Both the position numbers and the translations under genes were made by a program. The notes beneath the pieces were generated by a model, which was given only the letters and a program-made list of their open reading frames with translations, had not been told where the DNA came from and ran no database searches. DNA of 64,000 nucleotides from Bedellia somnulentella (taxonomy: Eukaryota > Arthropoda > Insecta > Lepidoptera > Bedelliidae): positions 13,934,567 to 13,998,566 of the forward strand of contig OY755170.1 of NCBI GenBank assembly GCA_963576735.1, given 5' to 3'. This document shows positions 23,590 through 34,209 of this stretch, in pieces; within the stretch, counting starts at the first letter, position 1; every line of letters starts with the position of its first letter.

Positions 23590-24507
23590 GTGATGTGGTC
23601 CTTAAATTATTTATTTGTTTTAGGAGTCGGCGGAGCGGGCGAAGGACGACCTCGTGTGTATGAGGACAACATTGTCATTGAGGAGGTGTTAGCAGATCCT
23701 TCAACTTCAGTTCGAGTTATCCAACGGAGGACTGGGATACCCAAATCCACTGCTCACAACATTTTGAAGAGACACGCCTACTACCCCTATCACGTGCAGC
23801 GGGTCCAAACGCTATTGCAGAGGGATCACTACCCTCGGGTAATTTTTTGTCAGCAAATGCTGCGCCGTATGAGGGCTGATCCAGACTTTTTTAAAAGCAT
23901 TTTATGGAGCGACGAATCCACATGCAGGAGAGATGGTTACCTTAACATGCATAATTTGCATGGATGGCAATTAGAAAACCCTCACCTTATCCGCGAGGAT
24001 CATGCCCAGCAGCAATTTAAAATAAATTATTGGTCTGGAGTCATTAACGGTCAAATTGTTGGACTCTTCGAGCTACCTCCCGTAATGAACGCCGACAATT
24101 ATTTGATTTTCCTAAAGGAAAATTTGCCTGAATTGTTAGCGGAGGACCACTTGCAAATCCACCAGCCAATGTGGTTCCAAAATGATGGGTGCCCGGCACA
24201 TTACGCTTTAAGAGTAAGGCAATATTTAAACGAAGAGTTTCCAGAGCGCTGGATAGGCCGATTAGGTCCTATTTTGTGGCCGCCAAGATCGCCAGATCTA
24301 AATCCCCTGTATTTTTATTTTTATTGGGGCTACTTAAAAGAGAGGGTATACAAAAATCCCATTCGAACTATTGAGGAGCTAAGGCAACGAGTTACAGAGG
24401 CAGCTGCGTACATTAGTGGGACTAGGCATGCGCGACGAATTAAAAGAAATTTTATTAAAAGATGTAGAATGTGCATACGAGTTGGAGGAGGCCACTTCCA
24501 ACAATAG
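23590..24507 (+). pseudogene. Tc1/mariner transposase, DD41D-like, third catalytic Asp replaced by Tyr
   Basis: Open for 305 codons. Residues about 36-61 (STSVRVIQRRTGIPKSTAHN) form a helix-turn-helix typical of mariner-like transposases. The DDE_3-type core follows: WSDES with Asp108, WFQNDGCPAHYA with Asp199, and WPPRSPDLNPLYF. In relatives the residue after NPL is the third catalytic Asp; here it is Tyr241 (codon TAT, 24310-24312), one base from GAT. The interval between Asp199 and residue 241 is 41 residues, as in the DD41D (rosa/Visitor-like) group. The N-terminal ATG is doubtful: ttgttttag just before GAGTCGGCGG looks like an acceptor, so an upstream exon may have been lost when the retrotransposon inserted. 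The gene points to the right terminal repeat 467 bp away. Predicted catalytically inactive. Confidence 0.75.
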
Positions 24508-24973
24508 ATGAAAAAAATATTTTTTTTATGAAATTTAATATCTCTTTTTATTTACATTCCATATTAATAAGCAGTAGTTAGTACACAGTAGGCATTTATC
24601 TAGTAATACCTGGATGTCGGGTTAACTAAAAATTTTCCGCACCAAAAGTGATATAAAACACATTTTTTTTTCTTTGTTAATTTTGTACGCGACCCTTTTT
24701 CCATGTATGACTAGTTCAATGACGGTAGGTAATCAACCCGCAGTGCAGGGTATAAGGTGCCCACCATTTTTACTCACAATCATGAGTTTAATGTATGCAG
24801 CCGGTAGAAACAAAAACATAGCGAATTTTACCACTGGTTAACAAGTAGTAACAGGTAAACAAAAGTCCAGAGTCGCAGCGTAAGGTCATTGTAGATTTCA
24901 AAAGTTTGGGATTAGCGAGCGCGTGTGAACGAAACCGAAGAATAGAGCACACTAACAAAAAAATCTGAGCACG
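24508..24973 (+). other. Transposon 3' flank, non-coding; includes an imperfect copy of the inner end of the terminal repeat
   Basis: Between transposase stop and right repeat. Segment about 24808-24842 (aacaaaaacatagcgaattt then taccactggtt) is a diverged direct copy of 25083-25116 inside the right terminal repeat, suggesting internal duplication at the repeat edge. Confidence 0.5.
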
Positions 24974-25580
24974 ATGGATGGCGTGGTGTGGGTTCCCTTG
25001 CCCCCACTACACTTCACAATGCAGGTAAATGTTTTGTGTATCTCAGATGACCAATGCCGCTTACTTTGTATGCATTCAGTAACAAACAAAAACATGACGA
25101 ATTTTACCACTGGTTGCGAAAACTAAAATAACTTTTTTTTAAACACAGCTTTAAAGATGTTTTATACTATTCTGGAATCCCAGATTAATGAGCAAGTTTT
25201 TAAAATAATGGGCAGCTAATCGTACATACATTTTTTTTAAAACATTAACACTTAAAGTTGCGTATCAAAAGTTTTGAAATATTTTTTTTGGGTTCAAACC
25301 GTTTTTTTTTATTTTTGTGCTTTAGATATCCTCAATTTTTGCTAACCAAGCTGTTCTTTGCTTCATTAGGAGTCTAATAAAAAAAATATGCCGATATCCC
25401 TATTTTTGCCCTCTTACCATAACAAAATAGCCCAAAGGAATTTAAAAAAATAAAAAACAACTTAAACCTGGCTTATTTCTAAACCAGGTTTAATATAATA
25501 AAAAAAATTGCATTTCCGGGCACTTCACAGGGTCCTCTATTGGTGGTTAACGGTTGGACGTTTATTTACTGGAGACCCTG
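24974..25580 (-). repeat. Right terminal inverted repeat (about 607 bp)
   Basis: Reverse complement of 17258-17865 with only a few substitutions and small length differences in homopolymer runs. Terminal base G at 25580, then TA. Confidence 0.9.
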
Positions 25581-25599
25581 TATGTCTATCTCTTAAGAT

Positions 25600-27490
25600 T
25601 TACTCATTATAACCATCTTTATAGTAATCAAATAAGGTCGAATGTTTTATCAACATAACAAAATATTAATCCTTATCCAAATAAATGTGTTGCTGATTCA
25701 GAGTATTTAATTGTAAACGAAATTGTCCTTGACATCACTTAATTTAAATTAACATCTTAGAAGATAATACAATTTTAAAATTACTCCGCAACAAAATTGA
25801 CACGCGTGCATGAAGCGCAAGACAAGACGGACTGACTGACTCAGAATCTATGTTCAGCCGAAACTTCAACCGTTTTTGTACTATACTTATAAACTTAAAA
25901 TTTATAAAATTGTGAGGACACTATGAAAAACATCTTTTTTCTCATCGCATGACAGATACCCTTAACGGGTTAGTTAAATATTTCAGTATGATGACGTGGA
26001 AGTCTACACTTTTGACAGTACGAAGTCTGTCGGGCGGGTCAGCTAGTTGTGTAAATAAATATAAATTCTTAAATACAATATATAGGCAAATACAGATGAA
26101 GAACTCATTTGAAAGCAACGAAATTACGATTATGATGATAACTGATGATTGGGATTCAGTATAAATGGAATGATTTGAAATTTGTAAAATGGTTGTTCGT
26201 TTTCGTTGCAGTCTGTGCCTAGTCCAAAGGACAAGATTAATAGTTGTAAAGAACATTCCCGATAGTAAATATAGTATATTTCATCACAAGTGCGGAATGG
26301 CTGTCGCCTTCGGCTCGGGTTGACATTTGTCGTAACTCTTTGCAATGACGGTTCCGCACGTGTACTGAACGACTTTTTTTCATACAGCTGCAAAAAAAAG
26401 AAGCAACTTAAATAAAAAAACACAACAAACAACTAAAATTGCAAAGAAAATGGCGGCAACCGTAGACCATAGAGAATGTGGACTTTAGGTACAGATTTTT
26501 TTTTACCCATTCTGGTGGATAAAAGAGGCTATGCCCATGCAGCCGCCTACAGTAGAATCTTTTTATTGATATGAAATGAAAATGAAATTAAGTGACATGA
26601 AATGAAACCAAACCTAACTCATTAAATCTGATATTGGAACAAATTAGTAGCTTCTTTTTAGAAATATGTCTACGTATTTGCATGAAACATAAAAAATTCT
26701 TATAGTTTAAGTAGTGTGTTTTTTTTTAACTTCATGGTTGGTTTTTCTTTATAATATACATTATTTTGACAGTTGGGAAAGAAAACGCAATAATGCGAGT
26801 GTGTAATAGTCCACATCCTGAACGATATACGTCGCTGCAATACGCCACTTTTTGAGCAGATGTATTAAGAAATATTTTTAAACGGTTTGATTTAGCTTAC
26901 CCTGTTTGTTTTTTTCTTTCTTTCTTGGGTCAATTTTTTTTGATTTTTTTGACGTGCTCCACGGTTTTATTATAGTCTAGTCTATTTTATTATTTTTTAG
27001 CTTTTAGTACACTTATCTTAAACATTACAATATATGTTTAACATAGAACCGTTCAACTTAAAAGGTTCTTTACCTTATTTTTTTTTAACTAAGTATGCGG
27101 TGAAATTGGTAGAATATTTCTTTAAACATTACTAGGATATCAATCGTATGTTACTAAAACAAATTAATACTTAGTATACGACAGTAAATATTTTCTTATA
27201 ACCGATTTGTAAAATTAATGGAGTACTTTTGGAGTTCCGACTCTTATATCCACTCCAGTGGCGATAACGATATGACAATAAATCTAACAGGATGTGATGA
27301 TAAAAATATATTAACTTCCTTTAACCTCATAATAATAGCTATGTGTTTAGTTTACTGATATCAATATGTCCAAAAATACCAAAAAAGAAATAAGTCCATT
27401 ACATATCTGCTAACATTCTATGCCACAGCAAAACTAGTATCCAATTTGGCAACAGCATGATTAAAACGCGTGCATAAGTCTTATTAAATA
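25600..27490. other. Mostly unrecognised; one family E 3' end near 26000-26050
   Basis: The segment acagtacgaagtctgtcggg followed by cgggtcagctagt (26015-26050) is the end of family E. The rest is AT-rich without supportable genes; frames of about 100 codons near 25942-26432 overlap each other on the minus strand and show no domain. Confidence 0.35.
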
Positions 27491-27496
27491 AAAGAA

Positions 27497-27590
27497 ATAA
27501 GTCCCCATTAGCGTAGGCAGAGGCAATCTATCGCCTTATTGTACTATCGTAGCTAAATTCTCGAGCTTCATTTACAAGCATCAATCGTTT
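27497..27590 (-). repeat. Family C dispersed repeat (antisense)
   Basis: ccccattagcgtaggcagag and tctcgagcttcatttacaag parallel the first 110 bases of the window. Confidence 0.45.
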
Positions 27591-27744
27591 CATTATTATT
27601 TTTTTAACTTTGAACGCAATCACACCCATTTGGGGAGGTAGTTATAGTTAGTATGTTGGTTCGTGTCTTTGCCCTCTACATGACGACTCTAATCAAGACG
27701 GGGCTAAGAAAATAAAAAAAACATTTTATACATTCATAATTATA

Positions 27745-28025
27745 CTCAACACAAACGTACAAGCCGTATATACCCGGAGGGGTGAGAGATATACTAGTAC
27801 TTCTGAATCACGTGACATTTTCCGCAGGTACTCAGAGTACCCGTTTGGCTTGGACAGTGCTCTCACGTAATAGGGGGCAGGCACATAGCCGTTTGTACGA
27901 ATACATCGCCACATGACGAAGAACTTAGCCATGTGGGTTTCCTCACGATGTCCTTCCTCACCGTTAAAAACCATGATAAATTAACTACACATATGACTAG
28001 AAAACTAGAACGGGTAGTCGGAGTT
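27745..28025 (-). repeat. Family B tRNA-derived SINE (antisense, head diverged)
   Basis: From the tail (acaagccgtatatacccgga) through gggtttcctcacgatgtcct and aaaccatgataaattaacta, same order as other copies in reverse. The antisense frames here are not genes. Confidence 0.55.
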
Positions 28026-28319
28026 AAAGAATACAAATAATCTTCTACTTTATTATGAAAATTGCGCAAACTTATTCGGTACTCGTTTAGAAAGAAAGAA
28101 AGAAGTTTAAGCACTATAGTTTAAATGAATTCCTTTATAACATCCTTTGCAATGGCCGGTTGGCCATAAGGGCTTATATAGAACCTGACCTAGGATTTAA
28201 AAATGATTTTCCTGACGTTGGTTAACCTTAGCTGTAAGAATATATGTTACTAACTTGATTGAATTTCAGGCTTATGTTTTATGTTCCGATATTAAAACAG
28301 AAGCTTGTGACATTGTATT

Positions 28320-28590
28320 CGTTCAAAGCGGCAGGCGATAGGGCTGCCTCCTATTCCGTGAATGCACTGTCCATTCAAAACCTGGGTACTCTTAAGTACG
28401 ACTTACTCATGTGGGTTTCCTCAAGATGTTTTCCCTCACCGTTAACAGCCATTATAAATTACCAAAACATATAACTTTACATATACTTTAGAAAAGAAAA
28501 ATTGGTGTAGACCCAACCCGGGATTTAAACTCTCATCGTCTACACAATAAGCGGTGTTCTACCCACTGAGCTATCACGTTTGCTACATGA
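28320..28590 (-). repeat. Family B tRNA-derived SINE (antisense, with tRNA-like head)
   Basis: The head at about 28518-28580 reads, on the minus strand, tagctcagtgggtagaacac (A-box-like) and ggtttaaatcccgggt-type B box. The body has gtgggtttcctcaagatgtt and the cattcacgga-like segment. Tail is shortened. Confidence 0.6.
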
Positions 28591-29149
28591 CATGCACGGT
28601 TTTAGGTATTTTATTATCTACGGCCAAGTCACGTAAAATTAACTATAATAATATTTAAATCGCAGTAAGGAACCTTAGACTTGGCTCCACTTATTTTAGA
28701 GATTTCATTACTTTTTAGAGATAAACAAGCAGCTCTATCAAGACTTGGCTAGTTTTTTATAGAATGTTTTTGGTCAGATTATTATTATACTATATGCCCA
28801 CTTCCCAGTAAGTTTCAGAACGTTATGTGATTAAATTCTTTCCATACCCATTGATGACGTACACATATCCCTTTGATTTTACAATGGTGAACAATTAAAA
28901 ATGAAAGAAGTAGTCGAGTTTGAGAATACATCATTTCTGGGGATAACAATTAATTTCAAGTTGCAATGAGGGCCCCATATAGTAAAACTCACTAAGCTCA
29001 AAATCCTATGCCGTACGTATACTTCAAGCTCGGATTCTTTATTGTATCTATTTTCACAGTATCATATCATAAGATACTGTATTATAGCGAGAGAATTTCA
29101 AGGGATAGGCATTTTAACTCTAGCAATACTTTGCGAACTACGCGGTGTA

Positions 29150-29310
29150 CAAAAAAAAACATGAATCAATTCAGTCAAGTTATTGCCAGCCATACTGTTA
29201 ACACTAGGAACAGGAACAAACTACGTTTACCGAAGTATGGACTAAATCAACTTTGTAAGTGCTTTATTGGACTCTCCTTTCATATGTCCATAAAACCTCC
29301 CTCTGCTAGT
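29150..29310 (+). mobile_element. Non-LTR ORF2 C-terminal relic
   Basis: NTRNRNKLRLPKYGLNQLCK and CFIGLSFHMSIKPP correspond to the NTR-KNKL-P-yRLs-v-kSF-gl segment of Jockey/CR1-like ORF2 tails. It is embedded in an open frame of 137 codons (29008-29421) whose remaining parts I do not recognise. Confidence 0.4.
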
Positions 29311-29479
29311 TTGGAATGGGCGCGTGGTACGGATTTAAAAGGCTATAAATGCAACCCTGTTAAAATAACTCTACTGCAGCGTACAAGATGTTTTAACGAT
29401 ATATACCCAACGTGCACATAACCATTTTCGTAAATCTTGTAATATCCTATCAACCCGGATTATTTCTTACAAATTGAAT

Positions 29480-29560
29480 TTATGGATTCACTCCTGGCAA
29501 TTGAACTAGAGACCTCCGAATTGTAGGACAAATATTTTACCCATAGGCCAAGATGACAGT
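29480..29560 (-). repeat. tRNA-like SINE head fragment (antisense)
   Basis: On the minus strand: cttggcctatgggtaaaata (A-box region), then tctctagttcaattgccagg (B-box-like). Resembles the head of the SINE at 53990-54235 but is degenerate. Confidence 0.35.
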
Positions 29561-29934
29561 TACGATGTTGGGCAGGAATCGATGGAAAGAAAAAAAATTC
29601 AAGTGGCATATTGCCTATAAGAAACTGCTGAATGAGCCAGCCTAGTTGGGTAATGATATTAAATCTAAATTGTCTATATAGATTGTTTGTTTCCTTAAAT
29701 AAATGTCTGTTGTTTTATTTTTGTGAGTTAATTTTACATTATTATTGATTAATAAAATAATCAACCAATCTTTTAACCATCTTGCTGACCTCTTTCACTT
29801 AGCCATTTAAAATGAGTATGCTCACTGTCACTTTTGGAAAATAAAAGCTCACTTTTAAGACGGTTTACGATTCCGAGTACGATCATGAAAAGAGTTTACA
29901 ATTTATTGTTCCAGGAGAATATACGTCCAAAATA

Positions 29935-30180
29935 TTTCATTTCAGTTCTTTTGTTCCTCAAGGATCACACTTATCTCCAATTTTATTCCTATTGTTAATA
30001 ACGAGGCAATCAAGTTATCACTCCGTGTAAATGCTTTTTATTAGCAGATGATTTAAAAACATATGATACTGCTAATCCAGTAAATTGCAAACATCAGCTA
30101 ATGAATCTAGTAAGATCATAAGAGTGGTGTGAACGTAATAGATTGCGGCTAAATATAAATAATGCTTTGCTAGGAAATTA
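29935..30180 (+). mobile_element. Non-LTR reverse transcriptase relic
   Basis: Translated pieces give a motif B (VPQGSHLSPILF) near 29955-29990 and a motif C-like ADDLKTYDTAN near 30040-30075, followed by WCERNRLRLNIN. Stops and frame changes between them. Confidence 0.5.
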
Positions 30181-30184
30181 ATAT

Positions 30185-30960
30185 TATAGTTTTCTTACAA
30201 CTATACCCAAAATGTTAGAATAGTACGCAGTATTCCATAATTTGCAAGCTAGTCATATATATGGATAAATTAACGGCTCAAAGTTTTTTAACCAACTATT
30301 AAAAGTATCTTCAAAAACTAAGTGTAGGAATAATAATAATACAATCCGAAAACCAACGTAGGAATGAATTTAGCTCTGATAGAAAAAGAAGAATATAAAA
30401 TGAGTTGAACCTCAAATATTGTAACGTAAAAGAAAACACGAGTCAACACCAATTTTTTGTCATAATTGTACTTGTACTTATAATAAATCTGCAGAGGTCA
30501 ATTCTGTACATGAAATAGATTTTCAAAATAACGATCAGGGGGTGATTAGTGATCGATACTGATGCCTTCCATGGTTCTACATAACTTCCGAATAAGCTAA
30601 TTGCATGGTTCTGCATAACTTCTGAATAAGCTATTAATGGAACATATTTGACCATAGTTTTATAGATTCTCATTTGATCAGACCAAGATTATTATAGTTC
30701 ATTGACGTTCAGACATGGAAATAATCATAGACTTACTATCTCTGGCGCTCTGGCGTCCTAAAGAGTCCTGAACGGCTGTGTCTCGTTTTAAGTAGGGTGA
30801 CCATCTGTTGGTGTTTTAACGAGAGTTCCTCTAAACATTACAAGAACACTTATATTTGAATACATATATATTCGTAATTAATATATTATAAAAGAAGGGG
30901 TACCCAGTGCTTAATAATTAAATTTTCCTCAGCCACCAATATAATAAAGTATCTAGTAAA
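30185..30960. other. No recognised feature
   Basis: AT-rich. An imperfect local duplication (atggttctacataacttccg / atggttctgcataacttctg, about 30572-30625) is visible. Confidence 0.35.
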
Positions 30961-30962
30961 TA

Positions 30963-31113
30963 ACTTTAAAAGCCCCAAACCAAAAGCCTAAGTTGCTTTT
31001 CACGATGCGCGTATTGTCCCCTATCAACTTCCAAATGTGGCTGAGGAGTTTCTGACTCTGAGGCTCTAGCTATACCTTTTAGGTATTTATGGCCGTGAGT
31101 ATATGTATATACC
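30963..31113 (+). repeat. Family A repeat, 5'-truncated
   Basis: Retains the middle and 3' part: caacttccaaatgtggctga, gaggctctagctatacc and atttatggccgtgagtatat. Confidence 0.55.
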
Positions 31114-31114
31114 A

Positions 31115-32275
31115 CTGTCGCCTCTCTTTTTAAGCACATTCTCTATAGGATCCCAATGTGTGTCCCCTTGGTCGTCCTCGGCTGACCTTACTATCTTACT
31201 ATGCTAGCTGCGTAATGTATAGGTACATATACGACTTTACATTTTGTACTATCTAAATAATAAATCAAAGGATAAAATTAATGGTTATGTATTCTTCAAT
31301 GAATATAAGTCACGTGGCTTGGACGCAAATTTCAAAGAAAGTTTGTATTAAGCAAGTTGCAAAACTTAGCAGCAGCAGGTGTTTTTGTTTCTTTTGATTG
31401 CAAAAGCAATCTAGAAAGGAAAACCGTAATTTAGGTTGCAAAACTGAAAGGTCAAACTGTTTTTATAATTACGGAAATTTGAGGAATATGGTCTATAATA
31501 TTTGTTGTATAATAATTTTAATGTTTACACCGTATATAAGGGTGGCCAAAGTACAATCATTTAAATCACTTCAGCCGCTTCAGAGGAGTTTGGTGACAAA
31601 GACTGTGACACATGAATTTTATATATCGACGCCTTACTGCAAAAAACAACTATCTGCATGATTTGTTGTTTTGAGAAAACTTAAGTTAAAGGTTTCTTTG
31701 TCGTTAACTCAATAGCCTAAGTGATTAAGCGTGTTATGTTTTTTTTTATTAGAGTTATATATTCATTAGCAGGAAAATTTAATTCAAATAATTCTATTAT
31801 GATGCCAAGTAGGTGCAATTCATAGTTAAACTGAGAAGAGTGTTGCACATAAGTGGTTCTGCCTGTAGAAAGTAAATTTTGTTAACTTGTGTTCTAATTG
31901 GTTTATACTGCAATAGTGGATTGCTAAAGTCGACTTCTTTACAGTTTATTACAAATAGATATTTTATAATTCATTAAAAGTTTGCAGAATCAGAGTATAA
32001 TGATTAATGTATAATTCATCTGTCACATACATGGTTTTGCTTGTAGAACATTATTTAGATTTACCTTTAAGTGCACAATAGTTCATAGTAAATCACAAAC
32101 TGAATAAACATACTGAAATAATAAAAAAGGACTGAAAGTATAACACCAATCAGTTTGAAATTTATCACGTATGATATCCGTAACCTCTGGAAGGTTTTGC
32201 AGAACTTATCAGATTTCAAACCTTGTTGGTGGTGAAAAAACGAGGATTAAATTACTCATGTCATGACTCAAGACT
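31115..32275. other. No recognised feature
   Basis: AT-rich; the 87-codon frame at 31398-31661 has no recognised domain. Confidence 0.35.
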
Positions 32276-32279
32276 CAAA

Positions 32280-32362
32280 AGTTCACGCTGAATATCTCCG
32301 AAGTGGTTGGCAGAGGTATTAATACTTCTGAACATCACGTGACATTGTGACATGCAATAACA
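32280..32362 (-). repeat. Family B SINE tail fragment (antisense)
   Basis: gttcacgctgaatatctccg, gttggcagaggtattaatac and cacgtgacattg match the reversed tail. Confidence 0.5.
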
Positions 32363-32654
32363 ATTTAATGAAATAACTTTATGCGTCTTTCCAATAATAT
32401 TTAATCAATTTAATCATATTATTTTGATTTCAACATCGTGCCAATTTCTGCACTCCCCTTTTTCCCATGCTGTCCATGAAAAGCAAAAAGCATTATTAGG
32501 CAGAGTAGTCTCATAAATACACATATTGTAAAGAGTTTTACGCACGTAATACTTTGCTACGGTGGGGCAGGGGGTATATATGCCCCACCCTGGCTCTGGC
32601 CTAGTAAGGTGCCTTTTTAATCCAAAATAACATATTTATAAGAAACTACACATT

Positions 32655-32965
32655 GTTAGCTTAGTGGGTAGAACACCGCTTATCGTGCAGACGATGAAGG
32701 TTCAAATCCCGGGTCAGATCTACAACAATTTGTCTTTTCTAAAGACACATGTGTGGTTAATTTATCATGGTTGTTAACTTTGAGGGAAAACATCGTGAGG
32801 AAACCCACATAGCTAAACATAAGTTGTACTTTGACATGTGACAGTGCATTCATACAAAACGGCGATAGGCCTGCCCCCTATCACGTGAGTACACTGTCAC
32901 TGATGTTCAAAGGTATTAGTACCTCTACCAACCCCTTCCAAGATATACGGCGTGAATCTTTGAGT
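32655..32965 (+). repeat. Family B tRNA-derived SINE, near full length
   Basis: Head: gttagcttagtgggtagaac (pol III A box) and gaaggttcaaatcccgggt (B box), as in a tRNA. Body: catggttgttaactttgagg, aacatcgtgaggaaacccac, gtgacagtgcattcatacaa, cggcgataggcctgccccct, atcacgtgagtacactgtc. The tail is partly rearranged (ggtattagtacctctaccaa). A clear pol III-type SINE. Confidence 0.7.
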
Positions 32966-33219
32966 TTGATAACACATTGTACATTACTCCTGCCCCACCC
33001 TGAGCAATTGAAGAATGGCTTGCAAGTAATTAACAAGTCACACATTTTTTATCAGTCTCGGCTCTTTTTATATCGTTATCTTTTTTTTCCATTTAAGCAT
33101 GCATTATTTCTGTTTATGAGTTCCTGGTAAGAATAATCAAGGAGGTAGGAAACGCAAACACTACTTGAACGTGTAAAAAAGAAACAAAGGATAGAGAAAT
33201 TTCGCGCTGGATGCCAACT

Positions 33220-33292
33220 GACACTGTAGCTCAGTTGGCAGAGCGACGGGGGCGTATACCCGAAGGTCGCGGGTTCGAACCCCGCCAGTGTC
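33220..33292 (+). tRNA. tRNA-like sequence (pseudo-tRNA or SINE head)
   Basis: A 7-bp acceptor stem (GACACTG/CAGTGTC) and 4-bp D stem (GCTC/GAGC) are perfect, as is the T arm (GCGGG-TTCGAAC-CCCGC). The anticodon arm is poor: CGGG/CCCG leaves an eight-base loop, so no anticodon can be assigned with confidence. The following gaaatttttctttccttta also occurs next to tRNA-like sequence at 58650-58870 and (reversed) at 47575-47600, arguing for a tRNA-derived mobile family. Confidence 0.4.
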
Positions 33293-33359
33293 GAAATTTT
33301 TCTTTCCTTTAATAACATCTTTTATTTATGAGTAAGAATAATCAAGTTTATTTTTTTAT

Positions 33360-34195
33360 AGAGCAGGCATTGTCAAGAATTCTGCAGAGTCTACAGACAA
33401 AGGTCTCTGACGTGGCTTTTAACAATGAGCCTCATCCACTGACCTCCATTATACTATATAAGTACGCTGGACTAATTATAGCCCGGGTGACAGTGAGGCG
33501 ATTTGATTTTCGCCATTTTGGCGCTTACGGCAGCAGTGAAGGAACAAGGAACTAATAAAAGAGATGGGACAGTAAGATAAAATATATAAAGAAATATGAC
33601 AATATATAAAGTTTTATCGAAACGAAACTTTACAGCACTATTGATTTATAATTGTTTCTAAAAACCATAGATATATTATGCTTTATGGTAAAAAAACACT
33701 GGCCATTTTGCAGTTTACGTCATATTTAGTTCCTCGTTCCTTCATTGGGGGCGCTTCAAATTGGCACAGTAAATAGCTGTCATTTTGATACGTATCATTA
33801 GTCCAGCGTACTTATATAGTATAATGGAGGTCAGTGGCCTCATCAGAAGGCCCCGAGTCACCCAAAGGCCAATGGAGAGGGTTATGTTAGGAGTTTCACA
33901 AGGCGATCGAATCCGGGATCGGGGTCACTGATATATCCCGAAGAGTTGCTAAATTTAAGTGGCATTGGGCAGGGAACATTGCACGCAGAACCGATGGCCG
34001 TTGGGGCTCGAAGGTTCTGGAGTGGCGGCCACGTACCGGACGACGCAGTGTGGGTAGGCCTCCCACAAGGTGGACCGATGACTTGTTAAAGGTCGCGGAA
34101 GCCGATGGATGAGGGCAGTACACAACCGGTCGTTGTGGAGATCTTTGGGGAAGGCCTATGTCCAGCAGTGGACGTCTATTGGCTGATAATGATGA
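33360..34195 (+). mobile_element. RTE-like ORF2 C-terminal relic, split by a MITE
   Basis: Left fragment 33360-33436 ends at atgagcctcatc. The right part from 33845 reads RRPRVTQRPMERVMLGVSQ, DRIRDRGH, then VALGREHCTQNRWP, the TYRTTQCG/VGRPPTRWTDD-type stretch near 34030-34085, and WMRAVHNRSLWRSLGKAYVQ near 34105-34165, ending in a TGATGATGATGAT run (34187-34201). These are the standard C-terminal motifs of insect RTE-type elements. Frameshifts make it a fossil. Confidence 0.65.
33437..33836. mobile_element. 400-bp MITE, 40-bp perfect inverted repeats, 8-bp target duplication (hAT-like)
   Basis: The left end cactgacctccattatacta-tataagtacgctggactaat (33437-33476) is exactly repeated in reverse complement at 33797-33836. 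The direct duplication GCCTCATC flanks both sides (33429-33436, 33837-33844). Removing element plus one duplication restores a continuous RTE-like sequence. An 8-bp duplication points to hAT; no coding capacity. Confidence 0.8.
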
Positions 34196-34209
34196 TGATG
34201 ATTGGTCTT

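Larger units (their letters stand above)
17258..25580 (+). mobile_element. 8.3-kb Tc1/mariner-type transposon with about 607-bp terminal inverted repeats
   Basis: The ends are cagggtgtccagtaaataaa (left) and, reverse-complemented, cagggtctccagtaaataaa (right), each bordered by TA (17256-17257; 25581-25582). The inverted repeats match over about 607 bp with only a few differences, far longer than in most Tc1/mariner elements. Inside, in order: ORF1 of a retrotransposon (+), an assembly gap, a SINE fragment (-), a candidate cellular exon (-), a CR1/Jockey-like ORF2 (-), and a DD41D-like transposase (+). The transposase lies close to the right repeat in the orientation expected if it belongs to this element. 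Most of the internal length is foreign cargo or nested insertion. Whether the whole block could have moved as a unit is unknown; the near identity of the repeats suggests recent formation or gene conversion. Confidence 0.8.

Noticed and set aside
24189..24374. 61-codon frame inside the transposase
   Set aside because: Overlaps the transposase in another frame; no domain.
29008..29421. 137-codon protein-coding gene
   Set aside because: Its only recognisable part is a retrotransposon C-terminal relic; no splice or promoter support for a host gene.
33076..33318. Antisense open frame containing AGFEPAT-like peptide
   Set aside because: This is the well-known artefact of translating a tRNA gene on the reverse strand; the tRNA-like sequence at 33220-33292 explains it.
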